A program made the position numbers and the translations under genes. Below, one piece after another: positions 9,191-16,491 of a DNA stretch of 64,000 nt (position 1 is its first letter; each line of letters starts with the position of its first letter). The notes beneath the pieces were generated by a model. That model did no database searches, was not told the DNA's origin, and saw nothing but the letters and a program-made list of their open reading frames with translations. The stretch is from NCBI GenBank assembly GCA_018883545.1, contig JAHLEH010000001.1, positions 930,001 through 994,000 on the forward strand. Reading direction: 5' to 3'. The stretch is from Marixanthotalea marina (GTDB lineage Bacteria; Bacteroidota; Bacteroidia; Flavobacteriales; Flavobacteriaceae).

Positions 9191-9258
9191 CAAAATTAGA
9201 ATGCAAGAGATGTTTAAAATTTAATTTTCGATAGCTGAAAATTAAGTATAGACGAATG
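9191..9258 (-). promoter_or_regulatory. Promoter of the T9SS surface-protein gene with tandem operator
   Basis: For minus-strand transcription a perfect TAnnTTTG -10 (TAATTTTG) lies at 9191-9198. TAGACGAATG is at 9249-9258 and a weaker copy TCGATAGCTG at 9228-9237, again 21 bases apart. The distal repeat is 51 bases from the -10 edge, within one base of the spacing seen at the GT4 and STAS promoters. Confidence 0.55.
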
Positions 9259-9280
9259 GAAAGTTAAGCCAGTTAAGCGT

Positions 9281-9994
9281 TTATAATAAGTTTAAACGTT
9301 TCATAAGTTCTGGTCGGTTAGAGCGACTTACAGGAATGACATCTTTCTTAATCAAAACGCTATTGTCTTCAATATCAACAATTTTTTTAATATTAATGAT
9401 GAAAGAACGGTGTACTTTTAAAAACAAATTGGTAGGCAGTTTCTCTTCTATTTTTTTCAATGTAGAATGTACCGTGTGGTTTTTGTCTTCGGTTTTTATA
9501 AGGATATAATCGCCTTTAGCTTCAACTAAATAAATACTGGGAATGTCTATTTTTATAAGCCGTCTATCAATATTTACATATAAATCGTTTCCAGATGAAG
9601 CCAGTTTTTTATCAGAATTACTGGAAGAATTTGTATTACCAAAATCGGTTTTCTCAGCTTTTTGGATGGCTTTTTCAAAACGAGGGAGCAAGATAGGTTT
9701 TACCAAATAATCTACAATACAATCGTATTCAAAAGCCTCAATAGCAAAGTTCGAGTCTGATGTTGTTAATATTGTTTTTGGAGGATTGGATAGGGTTTGA
9801 ATAAAATCGAAACCTGTAAAATCGGGCATATGTATGTCTAGAAAAATAAGATCTACACTGTTTTGATTTAAGTACTTGATGGCTTGTATGGCATTAGGGA
9901 ATTCGGCAACCACATTTAAACTTGGAATTTGGGAACAAAGATGGGAAATAATTTCTCTTGCAGTTAATTCATCGTCTATTATAATACAATTCAT
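9281..9994 (-). CDS. LytTR-family response regulator
   Basis: The protein is 237 residues, normal for the LytR/AlgR family. The receiver domain (about 1-120) has the acidic pocket DDE at 7-9, the phosphoacceptor Asp53 in FLDIHMP, and Lys99 in DYLVKP. The LytTR DNA-binding domain covers about 140-237 (DRRLIKIDIPSIYLVEAKGDYILI, then LPTNLFLKVHRSFIINIKKI). It is the last gene of the seven-gene operon and its only DNA-binding product, so it is the probable transcriptional output of the phosphorelay. It is the best candidate to bind the 21-bp-period direct repeats found at four nearby promoters, including that of its own operon. Confidence 0.92.
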   Translation of the reverse strand: MNCIIIDDELTAREIISHLCSQIPSLNVVAEFPNAIQAIKYLNQNSVDLIFLDIHMPDFTGFDFIQTLSNPPKTILTTSDSNFAIEAFEYDCIVDYLVKPILLPRFEKAIQKAEKTDFGNTNSSSNSDKKLASSGNDLYVNIDRRLIKIDIPSIYLVEAKGDYILIKTEDKNHTVHSTLKKIEEKLPTNLFLKVHRSFIINIKKIVDIEDNSVLIKKDVIPVSRSNRPELMKRLNLL

Positions 9995-10000
9995 AAATTT

Positions 10001-10321
10001 TTAAAGCGTGTTTAAATAATTGGTTATGTTTTGCATAATGTCATCAAAATCATCTTTAAGGGAAATGTTTGATTCCTTTAAATTGTTTTCAAATTCACTT
10101 GCTATTTCATAACTCTTTATCAGTCCCAAAATACTAATTTTATGTTTAAGTTTGTGTACGTTTTCTGCTGATTCTATAAAATTATTGGATTTTATATTTT
10201 TTTCATAAAGCTTTTTTTCTACTGGAAACTCCGTTTTTAGGATTGTAATAAGCTTCTTTTCAAAGGTTTTGTCACCTCCAGAAAGACTGTGAATATATGA
10301 TAAGTTAGGTTTTTCGATCAT
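10001..10321 (-). CDS. Histidine phosphotransfer (HPt) protein
   Basis: A 106-residue protein that is mostly helical. The segment AENVHKLKHKISILGL matches the HPt core HxLKxxxxxLG, with His56 as the predicted phospho-carrier and Lys59 next to it. It would accept a phosphoryl group from a receiver domain and pass it to another. Its start overlaps the upstream kinase stop by 4 bases (ATGA) and the LytTR gene begins 6 bases after its end, so the three are very likely co-translated. Neither kinase in the operon carries its own receiver, so the separate CheY-like receiver may be the intermediate. Confidence 0.85.
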   Translation of the reverse strand: MIEKPNLSYIHSLSGGDKTFEKKLITILKTEFPVEKKLYEKNIKSNNFIESAENVHKLKHKISILGLIKSYEIASEFENNLKESNISLKDDFDDIMQNITNYLNTL

Positions 10322-11367
10322 TGTTTTTTAATTGTAAAATGAAAGGTGGTGCCTTTATTAATTTCAGACTTTAACCAAATAGTTCCGCCAAATAAATTTA
10401 CTATTTTTTTAACAATGGATAAGCCAATACCTGAAGACTCAGTATTATTTTGCAATTTTTGAAACGTTTGAAATATTTTGTTGAAGTAAATTTTTTCTAT
10501 CCCTTTACCATTATCTTTTATGTAGAATTCCCAAAAGTCATTTTTGTTTTCAAAACCAATTTCAATAATACCTTTTTCTTTATCATTATATTTTATTGCA
10601 TTGTCTATGATGTTTTGAAAAAGCTGTTGAAACAGATGCTTGTTACCTTTAATAGTTGGTAATTTTTCAGATTTAATTATAGAGATGTGTGATGGAATGT
10701 GCATCATTTTCAATAATTCATTTATCAACTTATTTAAGTCAACTTCGTAGTATTCGGAATCATTTTCATTAATAGTAGAGTAGTCTAGAATACCATTAAT
10801 TAGAGCATCCATTTTTTCAACATTATTGCGTATTAGCAATAAGTTTCTTTGACCTTTTGCATCAAAAACATTTTCATAGTCTTCTTTTAGCCACAAAGTC
10901 AGCGTATCAATACTCCTTAAAGGCGATTTTAAATCGTGTGAAACCATATGTGCATAATCACTTAACTCTTGGTTTTGTTGAGCAAGTTTATTTAAGACTT
11001 TTTCTCGTTGCCTATTAATTTCTACAATATCTTTAGTCTGGCTATCTAAAAAATTAACCAAATTTAAACCGCTTAGCTTGGTAATATCGGTTTGATTGTT
11101 TTCTGATAAATCATAAGCTTTTAAAGTATTAACAACGTTTTTTAATTTATTTATAAGTTTTTTTTGTTCTTGCGCTTCTATTTTTAGTTTTTCGTTGGCT
11201 GCAGATAATTCGTCTGAACTTATGGACATGGCACGCTGCAACATAATAAATTGCTCGTCATGGTTATCGTAAGACCTATTCACGGCATCAAAAAAAGACT
11301 TCAATTCAAAAGGAATAGTGCTATCTTTTAGGTATTTGCGTATTTGTCTTCTTAATAAGGAATTCAT
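10318..11367 (-). CDS. Cytosolic histidine kinase
   Basis: The 349-residue protein has no membrane segment. A coiled-coil-rich N-terminus (about 45-135) precedes the HisKA domain with SHDLKSPLRSI (phospho-His144). The HATPase domain follows, with the N box QLFQNIIDNAIKY, the G1 box DNGKGI and the G2 box GIGLSIVKKI. It lacks an obvious sensor domain, so its input probably comes from a partner; the FIST protein encoded immediately upstream (1-base overlap) is the natural candidate, as FIST/NosP proteins are known to regulate neighbouring kinases. Its 3' end overlaps the HPt gene by 4 bases. Confidence 0.88.
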   Translation of the reverse strand: MNSLLRRQIRKYLKDSTIPFELKSFFDAVNRSYDNHDEQFIMLQRAMSISSDELSAANEKLKIEAQEQKKLINKLKNVVNTLKAYDLSENNQTDITKLSGLNLVNFLDSQTKDIVEINRQREKVLNKLAQQNQELSDYAHMVSHDLKSPLRSIDTLTLWLKEDYENVFDAKGQRNLLLIRNNVEKMDALINGILDYSTINENDSEYYEVDLNKLINELLKMMHIPSHISIIKSEKLPTIKGNKHLFQQLFQNIIDNAIKYNDKEKGIIEIGFENKNDFWEFYIKDNGKGIEKIYFNKIFQTFQKLQNNTESSGIGLSIVKKIVNLFGGTIWLKSEINKGTTFHFTIKKQ

Positions 11368-12506
11368 TATTCGCTTAACAATGTTACTGTCATAGTTTGA
11401 TTGTGCAATTGACAGGATATTTCCCCATGAAACGGAGCAATCTCTCCGTAAGAATAAAATCCACTTATGGTAATATCTTTTCCAATAACTTCAATAACCT
11501 CTTCTATTTCTTCTTCCACGCGCTGGTCTAAAACCAATTTTCTTCCAATACAACTTACTAGTAATGCGAGTTGAGGTTTGTTTTCTCTTAAATTTAAAGC
11601 TTGTCTTGCAGCTTGCTCTGACGCGCTGGCAATATTATCTACATTTGTCATCATCAATTGAACTTTAGAGTTTTCTGGAATATCGCCTGCTAAGATCATA
11701 GTATTCTTAGATTCATCAATGTTCAAAATAGTGCGCACAAAAGATTGTTTTTCATTACTGGTTTTCACATTTAAAGGGTATAATAGTGCAGCTCCTGGCA
11801 ACTCTTTGGATTTATCTCCTAAATATTTTTTATAGATATCTAAAGCAGGCATGTTGTCCAATTCATATAGCACATTAGCTTCAGATTTTGTCACAATACG
11901 TTCAGGACCAAAAGGTGTCCAACCGCCGTGTATTGAGAATGTAATTTCTAATGAATCACCATAAAAACCTATGGCCACGATTTCACCTTGTTTTGGACTT
12001 TCATTGTAAGAGGCCAACGTTTTCTCAAATCTATCTGAATCACCACATAAAGCTCCTGTTATGAGCAAATTATTTGCTGTTGCACTGTTCATTCCTTTTG
12101 TTAACTGACTACCGTTGATAAAACTACCTTCTGAAACCACGAAAACGTATTTGAGGCCTTTGCTTGGGAATTGTTTTATTAGATAATTGCCTGTTTTAAA
12201 ACTATCGCTATTAGCATTTAAAATATTACTGGTTTTTATTAAAAAGGAGCTCTTTTCAAATTCAATTGCGGTTATGGTAATACTTTCATCATTAACCGAT
12301 TTTGATGTAATATCGCCGCATGTAGAACCAAAAACCAAATGCCCATCTGGGAATAAACCCTTTATTGCCTTAAAAACTGAAGGGTCTTCCAGTAAATGCC
12401 TATTACCAAAAACCAATACCAAAGGGTTGTTCAATTTTATATTATCACTAACATATTCCCAGTTTTGCCCCTTTTTTTTGGTTAATTGTACTGTTTTCAT
12501 AATCAT
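11367..12506 (-). CDS. FIST-domain sensor protein (NosP-like)
   Basis: The 379-residue protein fits the FIST_N plus FIST_C layout. The N-terminal half has LVLVFGNRHLLEDPSVFKAIKGLFP and HLVFGSTCGDI. The C-terminal half has DIYKKYLG, LYPLNVK, ILAGDIPENSKVQLM and the ending LLVSCIGRKLVLDQR...GFYSYGEIAPF. Some FIST proteins, called NosP, bind heme and sense nitric oxide, controlling a neighbouring histidine kinase; others may bind amino acids. The gene lies between two kinase genes and overlaps both (ATGA at 12503-12506; 1 base at 11367). An ATG six bases downstream (12500) is an alternative start. Heme binding is not proven by sequence. Confidence 0.85.
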   Translation of the reverse strand: MIMKTVQLTKKKGQNWEYVSDNIKLNNPLVLVFGNRHLLEDPSVFKAIKGLFPDGHLVFGSTCGDITSKSVNDESITITAIEFEKSSFLIKTSNILNANSDSFKTGNYLIKQFPSKGLKYVFVVSEGSFINGSQLTKGMNSATANNLLITGALCGDSDRFEKTLASYNESPKQGEIVAIGFYGDSLEITFSIHGGWTPFGPERIVTKSEANVLYELDNMPALDIYKKYLGDKSKELPGAALLYPLNVKTSNEKQSFVRTILNIDESKNTMILAGDIPENSKVQLMMTNVDNIASASEQAARQALNLRENKPQLALLVSCIGRKLVLDQRVEEEIEEVIEVIGKDITISGFYSYGEIAPFHGEISCQLHNQTMTVTLLSE

Positions 12507-14479
12507 TTTTTTAGTGTAAAATAAAAAGTGGTTCCGTGATTTATTTTACTTTTCAACCATATTTTTCCTTCATGGAGGTGGACAATTTTTTGAACAATTG
12601 ATAATCCTATGCCTGTGGAATACTTACTTTTTTTAAGCGAATGAAACACTTTGAATATTTTATCATGAAATTGATCATCAATACCAATTCCGTTATCTTG
12701 AACTGAAAATTGATAGTGATCATCGAAATCTTCAAAGGAAACATTTATAATACCGTGCTCTTTATCTGTAAACTTGATAGCATTGCTAATTAAATTTTGA
12801 AATAATTGCTGCAATTTTGTTTTATAACCTGTAATAATTGGTAAGGGCTTGATGATATTTATGGATATAGATTCAGGTGCATGCAGCATATTAACTATAT
12901 CTTTTACAACCTCATTTACGTTCACATCTTCTTTTTTGTTTTCTTCAAAACCAATGCTGGAATAAGATAAAATATCGGAAATTAGATTCTCCATTTTTTC
13001 AACAGTATCGTCAATGAGACTAAAGTTTTGCAGGCTTACTTCATTCAGTTTCCCTATGTTGTCTTGTTTAATCCAATTAACCAAGGCGTTAATACTGCGT
13101 AAAGGAGATTTTAGATCATGAGAAACAATATGGGCATATTCTTGTAGTTCATCATTGCTTTTTGCTAACTGGTTCAATAATTTTTCCTTTTGTAACTCTA
13201 AACTTTTTATATCAGTTATATCTAAGTGTATGCCTATAGAACCTGTAATTTCTCCGTTAAAATTATAATTAGGGGCGCTGCTTATTAACCAATGGAGAAT
13301 CTCGCCTTTTTTGTTTTTTACTTTTATTTCATATGAGTTTGATTCTCCTTTTTTGTGTTTTTCATTTTCTATTTTTGATATATCCTTATAATCTGGAATG
13401 GAGAACAATTCTCCGCCTATTTTGCCAATTAATTCTTTTTCAGAATAACCAGACATTTCAATAAAACTATGGTTTACCATTATTATCCTACCATCATTAT
13501 CTACTTCTACTAGACCTAAATTCATATTGGCAATAATGTTGCTGTATTTTTCTTTTTGAATCTCTAGGTTTTTTCTGTATTTCCTTTTAAGTGTTACATC
13601 TGTATATTTCCATAGGTGTCCTTTGTAAGTGTTGTTTTCGAAGATGGGAATATAATCACGCTCTAGAATGACTCCATTTACCATTTTAATTTCATCATTT
13701 AAAACTTTTTCTCTTTTTGTTACTATTTCATTAATTCTAGTAACAAAACCTTCTGGATCTTCAAATAGAGCTTTACTTTGCTCCGCAGAATTAGAGCAAT
13801 CTTGTCCAATTAAAATCTCGGGGCTTACAGGAATATTGAATAGTTCACAAAACTTAATGTTAGTTAGAACTATTTTTCGATTTTCATCTTCTAATAATAC
13901 ACCACTACCTAAATTTTGAATTAAAGTGGCCAATCTGTTTTCAGACTCAATTAAATGTCTTTCGGCTTCTTTTTCTTTTGTAATATCCCTCACAATGCCT
14001 TGAGCAGCAACAGGGACGCCTTCGTCGTAAATAATACTGGCATTGATATGAACTAAAATATTACGATTGTCTTTGGTTATAATATTAACATGGAAATTTG
14101 TTATAGCGCCTTGTGTAAAAAGCTTTTTAAAGGTTTCTTGAACACGCATAGTTTCATATTCTGGAACCATGTTTAGAAGGTTAAAATTTTCCTTAACACT
14201 TTCAAAGCCCAACAATGTAACAGCAGCATCGTTAATTTTAAGAATGTTACCCATTAAGTCAATAATTACATAAGCATCCACGATGTTTTCAAAAACGCCT
14301 TGTAATTGTGAGTCTGTTCTGTTTAGTAAAGCTTCTAGTTCAGTATAAGACTTCTCTAATCTACGGTTTGCTTCATATAATTCGGCAGCTTTACTTTCAA
14401 GTATTTTTTCAGCTTGTTTTCTGGCTGCTTTTTCACGGGCCAAGGCACGTTCCAATATGTCAATTTTATCTTGACCCAT
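12503..14479 (-). CDS. Multi-PAS histidine kinase
   Basis: A soluble 658-residue kinase. An N-terminal coiled coil (about 5-60) leads into three PAS domains at about 60-170, 185-300 and 310-425. The first and third have clear PAC-like ends (GIVRDITKEKEAE, GIHLDITDIKSLE). HisKA has the phosphoacceptor His454 in SHDLKSPLRSI, and the HATPase has QLFQNLISNAIKF, DNGIGI and GIGLSIVQKI. Its start shares one base with the H-NOX stop codon, the tight linkage typical of H-NOX-regulated kinases. The kinase domain is closely similar in motifs to the second kinase of the operon, suggesting an old duplication or a shared partner. Confidence 0.9.
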   Translation of the reverse strand: MGQDKIDILERALAREKAARKQAEKILESKAAELYEANRRLEKSYTELEALLNRTDSQLQGVFENIVDAYVIIDLMGNILKINDAAVTLLGFESVKENFNLLNMVPEYETMRVQETFKKLFTQGAITNFHVNIITKDNRNILVHINASIIYDEGVPVAAQGIVRDITKEKEAERHLIESENRLATLIQNLGSGVLLEDENRKIVLTNIKFCELFNIPVSPEILIGQDCSNSAEQSKALFEDPEGFVTRINEIVTKREKVLNDEIKMVNGVILERDYIPIFENNTYKGHLWKYTDVTLKRKYRKNLEIQKEKYSNIIANMNLGLVEVDNDGRIIMVNHSFIEMSGYSEKELIGKIGGELFSIPDYKDISKIENEKHKKGESNSYEIKVKNKKGEILHWLISSAPNYNFNGEITGSIGIHLDITDIKSLELQKEKLLNQLAKSNDELQEYAHIVSHDLKSPLRSINALVNWIKQDNIGKLNEVSLQNFSLIDDTVEKMENLISDILSYSSIGFEENKKEDVNVNEVVKDIVNMLHAPESISINIIKPLPIITGYKTKLQQLFQNLISNAIKFTDKEHGIINVSFEDFDDHYQFSVQDNGIGIDDQFHDKIFKVFHSLKKSKYSTGIGLSIVQKIVHLHEGKIWLKSKINHGTTFYFTLKK

Positions 14480-15018
14480 TAGTTTTTGGTTATTAAAAAC
14501 TTAACCTCCGTACCATCTTCATTTAATTTTTCAAGAATAATAGTTGCTTTAGAATTAAAATGCTCAAAGGTTTTATTCATTAGCCCTAGACCAAAATGAT
14601 GCATCGCTCTGCTAGATTTGTAAATCATTATTAGAGAATTTTGTGTTTTTTCAATAACTTCAAAAGTAGGTAATTCAGCATCTGGATATATTTTTCTAAC
14701 TTCTACATGAATATGGTTTTCTATTGAAGATAGCATGTCGATTGGGTCATTGTAAGTTGCAAAAAGCTCAGGATAACTTTTTTTAAGAACACTAAAAAAA
14801 TGTTCAGCATAAACCAATAATAAACTATCAATGGGAATAGATGTATTTTTGCTTAAATGCTGAAGCAATTGTAGCATTTCTGAAAATTTATAAGTACCTA
14901 TAGAAGTGTAAATACCATTGGATTCTAAGTTAGAATCAGTAATAATTTTATCAACCATTTCCAATCCAAATTTTTCTTCAACCAAATCTAAAAATTCAGT
15001 AAAAACGATACCTTTCAT
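14479..15018 (-). CDS. H-NOX heme nitric-oxide sensor
   Basis: The 179-residue length and the start MKGIVFTEFLDLVEEKFG are typical of stand-alone bacterial H-NOX proteins. The proximal heme ligand should be His104 in NHIHVEVRKIYPDAELP, and the heme-propionate motif YxSxR is present as Y133-K-S135-S-R137. Relative to the T. tengcongensis protein all these positions are shifted by two. The residue at the place of its oxygen-stabilising distal Tyr140 is Phe142, which fits an NO-selective rather than O2-binding sensor. It sits second in the operon, 1 base after the CheY-like gene and touching the PAS kinase gene, which it probably regulates. Confidence 0.92.
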   Translation of the reverse strand: MKGIVFTEFLDLVEEKFGLEMVDKIITDSNLESNGIYTSIGTYKFSEMLQLLQHLSKNTSIPIDSLLLVYAEHFFSVLKKSYPELFATYNDPIDMLSSIENHIHVEVRKIYPDAELPTFEVIEKTQNSLIMIYKSSRAMHHFGLGLMNKTFEHFNSKATIILEKLNEDGTEVKFLITKN

Positions 15019-15019
15019 A

Positions 15020-15430
15020 TTACACTTGTTTTAGTTCATTAATGCTCCAATAAGCCAAAAGCTTTTCAATTTTAGAAACATATTCCTCATATTTTAGCGG
15101 TTTTAAAATATATCCAGCGATTCCTATTTTATAGCACTCCAACAAATCTTTTTGATTATTTGAAGTTGTTAATATAATGGTTGGAATGTATTTTAAAACG
15201 GCATCTTTTTTGAGAATGTTTAAAAATTCTATGCCATTAATTTTTGGCATGTTTAAATCTAATAAAATTATGTCAGGTAATTCATCTTTTTTTTCTAAAA
15301 TCTTTAAAGCTTCCTCTCCATTATTAGCTTCAATAATGTTGTGATTAAGTTTAAGAGATAAAATAGCCCTATTTAATTTCATAACCTCAATCATGTCATC
15401 TTCTATTAATAATATATTTAATGTTTTCAT
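15020..15430 (-). CDS. CheY-like single-domain response regulator
   Basis: A 136-residue receiver with no output domain. The acidic pocket is EDD (10-12), the phosphoacceptor Asp58 sits in ILLDLNMP, the conserved Thr lies in ILTTS, and Lys110 in YILKPL. It belongs to the Rcp1-like group often paired with PAS or phytochrome kinases. It is the first gene of the signalling operon. Because the operon also encodes a free HPt protein, it may serve as the first phospho-acceptor from the two kinases, passing phosphate to HPt and then to the LytTR regulator. Confidence 0.9.
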   Translation of the reverse strand: MKTLNILLIEDDMIEVMKLNRAILSLKLNHNIIEANNGEEALKILEKKDELPDIILLDLNMPKINGIEFLNILKKDAVLKYIPTIILTTSNNQKDLLECYKIGIAGYILKPLKYEEYVSKIEKLLAYWSINELKQV

Positions 15431-15522
15431 TTTTAATTTAGTAATCTTTTACAAATTATTATATAAAATTAACATTTTAGCCTTGAGCGATATTATTCTT
15501 TAGTTTGATTGATAGTTATGTG

Positions 15523-15553
15523 TAGATGAATGACAGGTAAGTGTAGATGAATG
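15523..15553 (-). promoter_or_regulatory. Perfect tandem TAGATGAATG operator upstream of the signalling operon
   Basis: Two identical copies of GTGTAGATGAATG start at 15520 and 15541, exactly 21 bases apart, 90-123 bases upstream of the CheY-like start. This is the strongest version of the motif found also at 2254-2284, 3941-3971 and 9228-9258. No good TAnnTTTG lies at the spacing used in the other three promoters, so the mode of control here may differ (for example autorepression). Confidence 0.6.
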
Positions 15554-15763
15554 GAATTGATATTATTTTATTTCACTATAATTTGTTAATAATTATTATA
15601 AGAAGAGTGAATAGAATAAATATAATTGGAACTTAATTAAAACCTATAAGATTCTTGATTTTTTGAGTATTACATTGAATCGTGTACTATATTTGTACCT
15701 TAAAAGTTTTAAATCTAATAATTATTGATATAATACATTTTGTATCGGAATATGCTAAGTTGT

Positions 15764-15803
15764 ATTAATGATTTATCATATCAAATTGCTCTAAATCATT
15801 AAT
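15764..15803. repeat. 12-bp perfect inverted repeat
   Basis: ATTAATGATTTA at 15764-15775 is exactly complementary to TAAATCATTAAT at 15792-15803, with a 16-base spacer. The arms are AT-only apart from one G/C pair, so it is a poor terminator. It could be an operator or a remnant of a repeat. Confidence 0.4.
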
Positions 15804-15840
15804 TAAAAGGTTCGACATTTTTTCTGTTCGCTCTACTAAG

Positions 15841-15872
15841 CAAGGCTCAAGTGCATTTGTACTTGAGCCTTG
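15841..15872 (-). terminator. Terminator of the DUF4386 gene
   Basis: CAAGGCTCAAGT and ACTTGAGCCTTG make a perfect 12-bp stem with an 8-base loop. The stem begins directly after the stop codon of the minus-strand gene at 15873. The T-rich side faces the plus strand, so termination may be bidirectional. Confidence 0.6.
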
Positions 15873-16484
15873 TTATTTTTTCTCACCTTTAACCAAAAGC
15901 CAAATAGCAAAAGACATTTCACCAATAATGCTAGGTACTGCAACCAGAGTTAAGAATATGTTTTGGTAGTCTGTATAGTTTGGTGTCAAAAAATGGGCAC
16001 TGGTATCTACCATGTACATAATGCCAGCTATACTTAGAAAGACTGCTATCCATTTTGGCTTTTGTATTATTTTGCCCAGTAAGATGAGGTGGATGCCAAA
16101 AAAGAAAAGACCAATTAGCCAAATAGTATTGAATGTAGATACCTGGTTTAATATGGCTTCTGCTGAAGTTAGGTTTAATACTAAAGGCAGTGCAAAAATG
16201 GCAACGCCCATAATGCTGGCATGCATCATTCTAAACAGCGTACTAAGTAAGTTTAAATTATGGCCTTTGTAAAGTTCGTAAAGTGCCCAAGCAACCACCA
16301 CATCAAATACAACGGTAACCAAAAAAGCCATAATTCCGAATCGTACCATCATACTGTTTTCTTGAACAGCTGTTAATGGGTTTTCAATAAGGTTTTCCAA
16401 TACCATAAAATTGGCAAAAATGGCAGCGAAAAAGATGATTAAATAACTAAAACCTGCAATTTTTGATAACTTTCTGGACTTCAT
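15873..16484 (-). CDS. DUF4386 family membrane protein
   Basis: The 203-residue protein has about six hydrophobic segments (near 10-28, 48-70, 88-105, 118-136, 144-162 and 178-198) and the family pattern KIAGFSYLIIFFAAIFANF at the start, a VVVAWALYELYKGHN loop, and FWLIGLFFFGIHLILLGKII-like helices later. The function of DUF4386 proteins is unknown. It starts 7 bases after the sialate O-acetylesterase gene ends and is likely co-transcribed with it, but no functional link is evident. Confidence 0.8.
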   Translation of the reverse strand: MKSRKLSKIAGFSYLIIFFAAIFANFMVLENLIENPLTAVQENSMMVRFGIMAFLVTVVFDVVVAWALYELYKGHNLNLLSTLFRMMHASIMGVAIFALPLVLNLTSAEAILNQVSTFNTIWLIGLFFFGIHLILLGKIIQKPKWIAVFLSIAGIMYMVDTSAHFLTPNYTDYQNIFLTLVAVPSIIGEMSFAIWLLVKGEKK

Positions 16485-16491
16485 ATCAAAC

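Larger units (their letters stand above)
15431..15872. other. Intergenic region upstream of the signalling operon
   Basis: No gene was found in these 442 bases. They hold the perfect tandem operator (15523-15553), a 12-bp inverted repeat (15764-15803) and a terminator (15841-15872). The AT-rich stretch 15560-15760 shows nothing recognisable. Confidence 0.6.

Noticed and set aside
15765..15818. Minus-strand 17-codon frame (starts MSNLLIND) downstream of the DUF4386 gene
   Set aside because: It lies over the 12-bp inverted repeat and after a terminator, with no coupling to a gene and no family resemblance. Chance is the simpler explanation.
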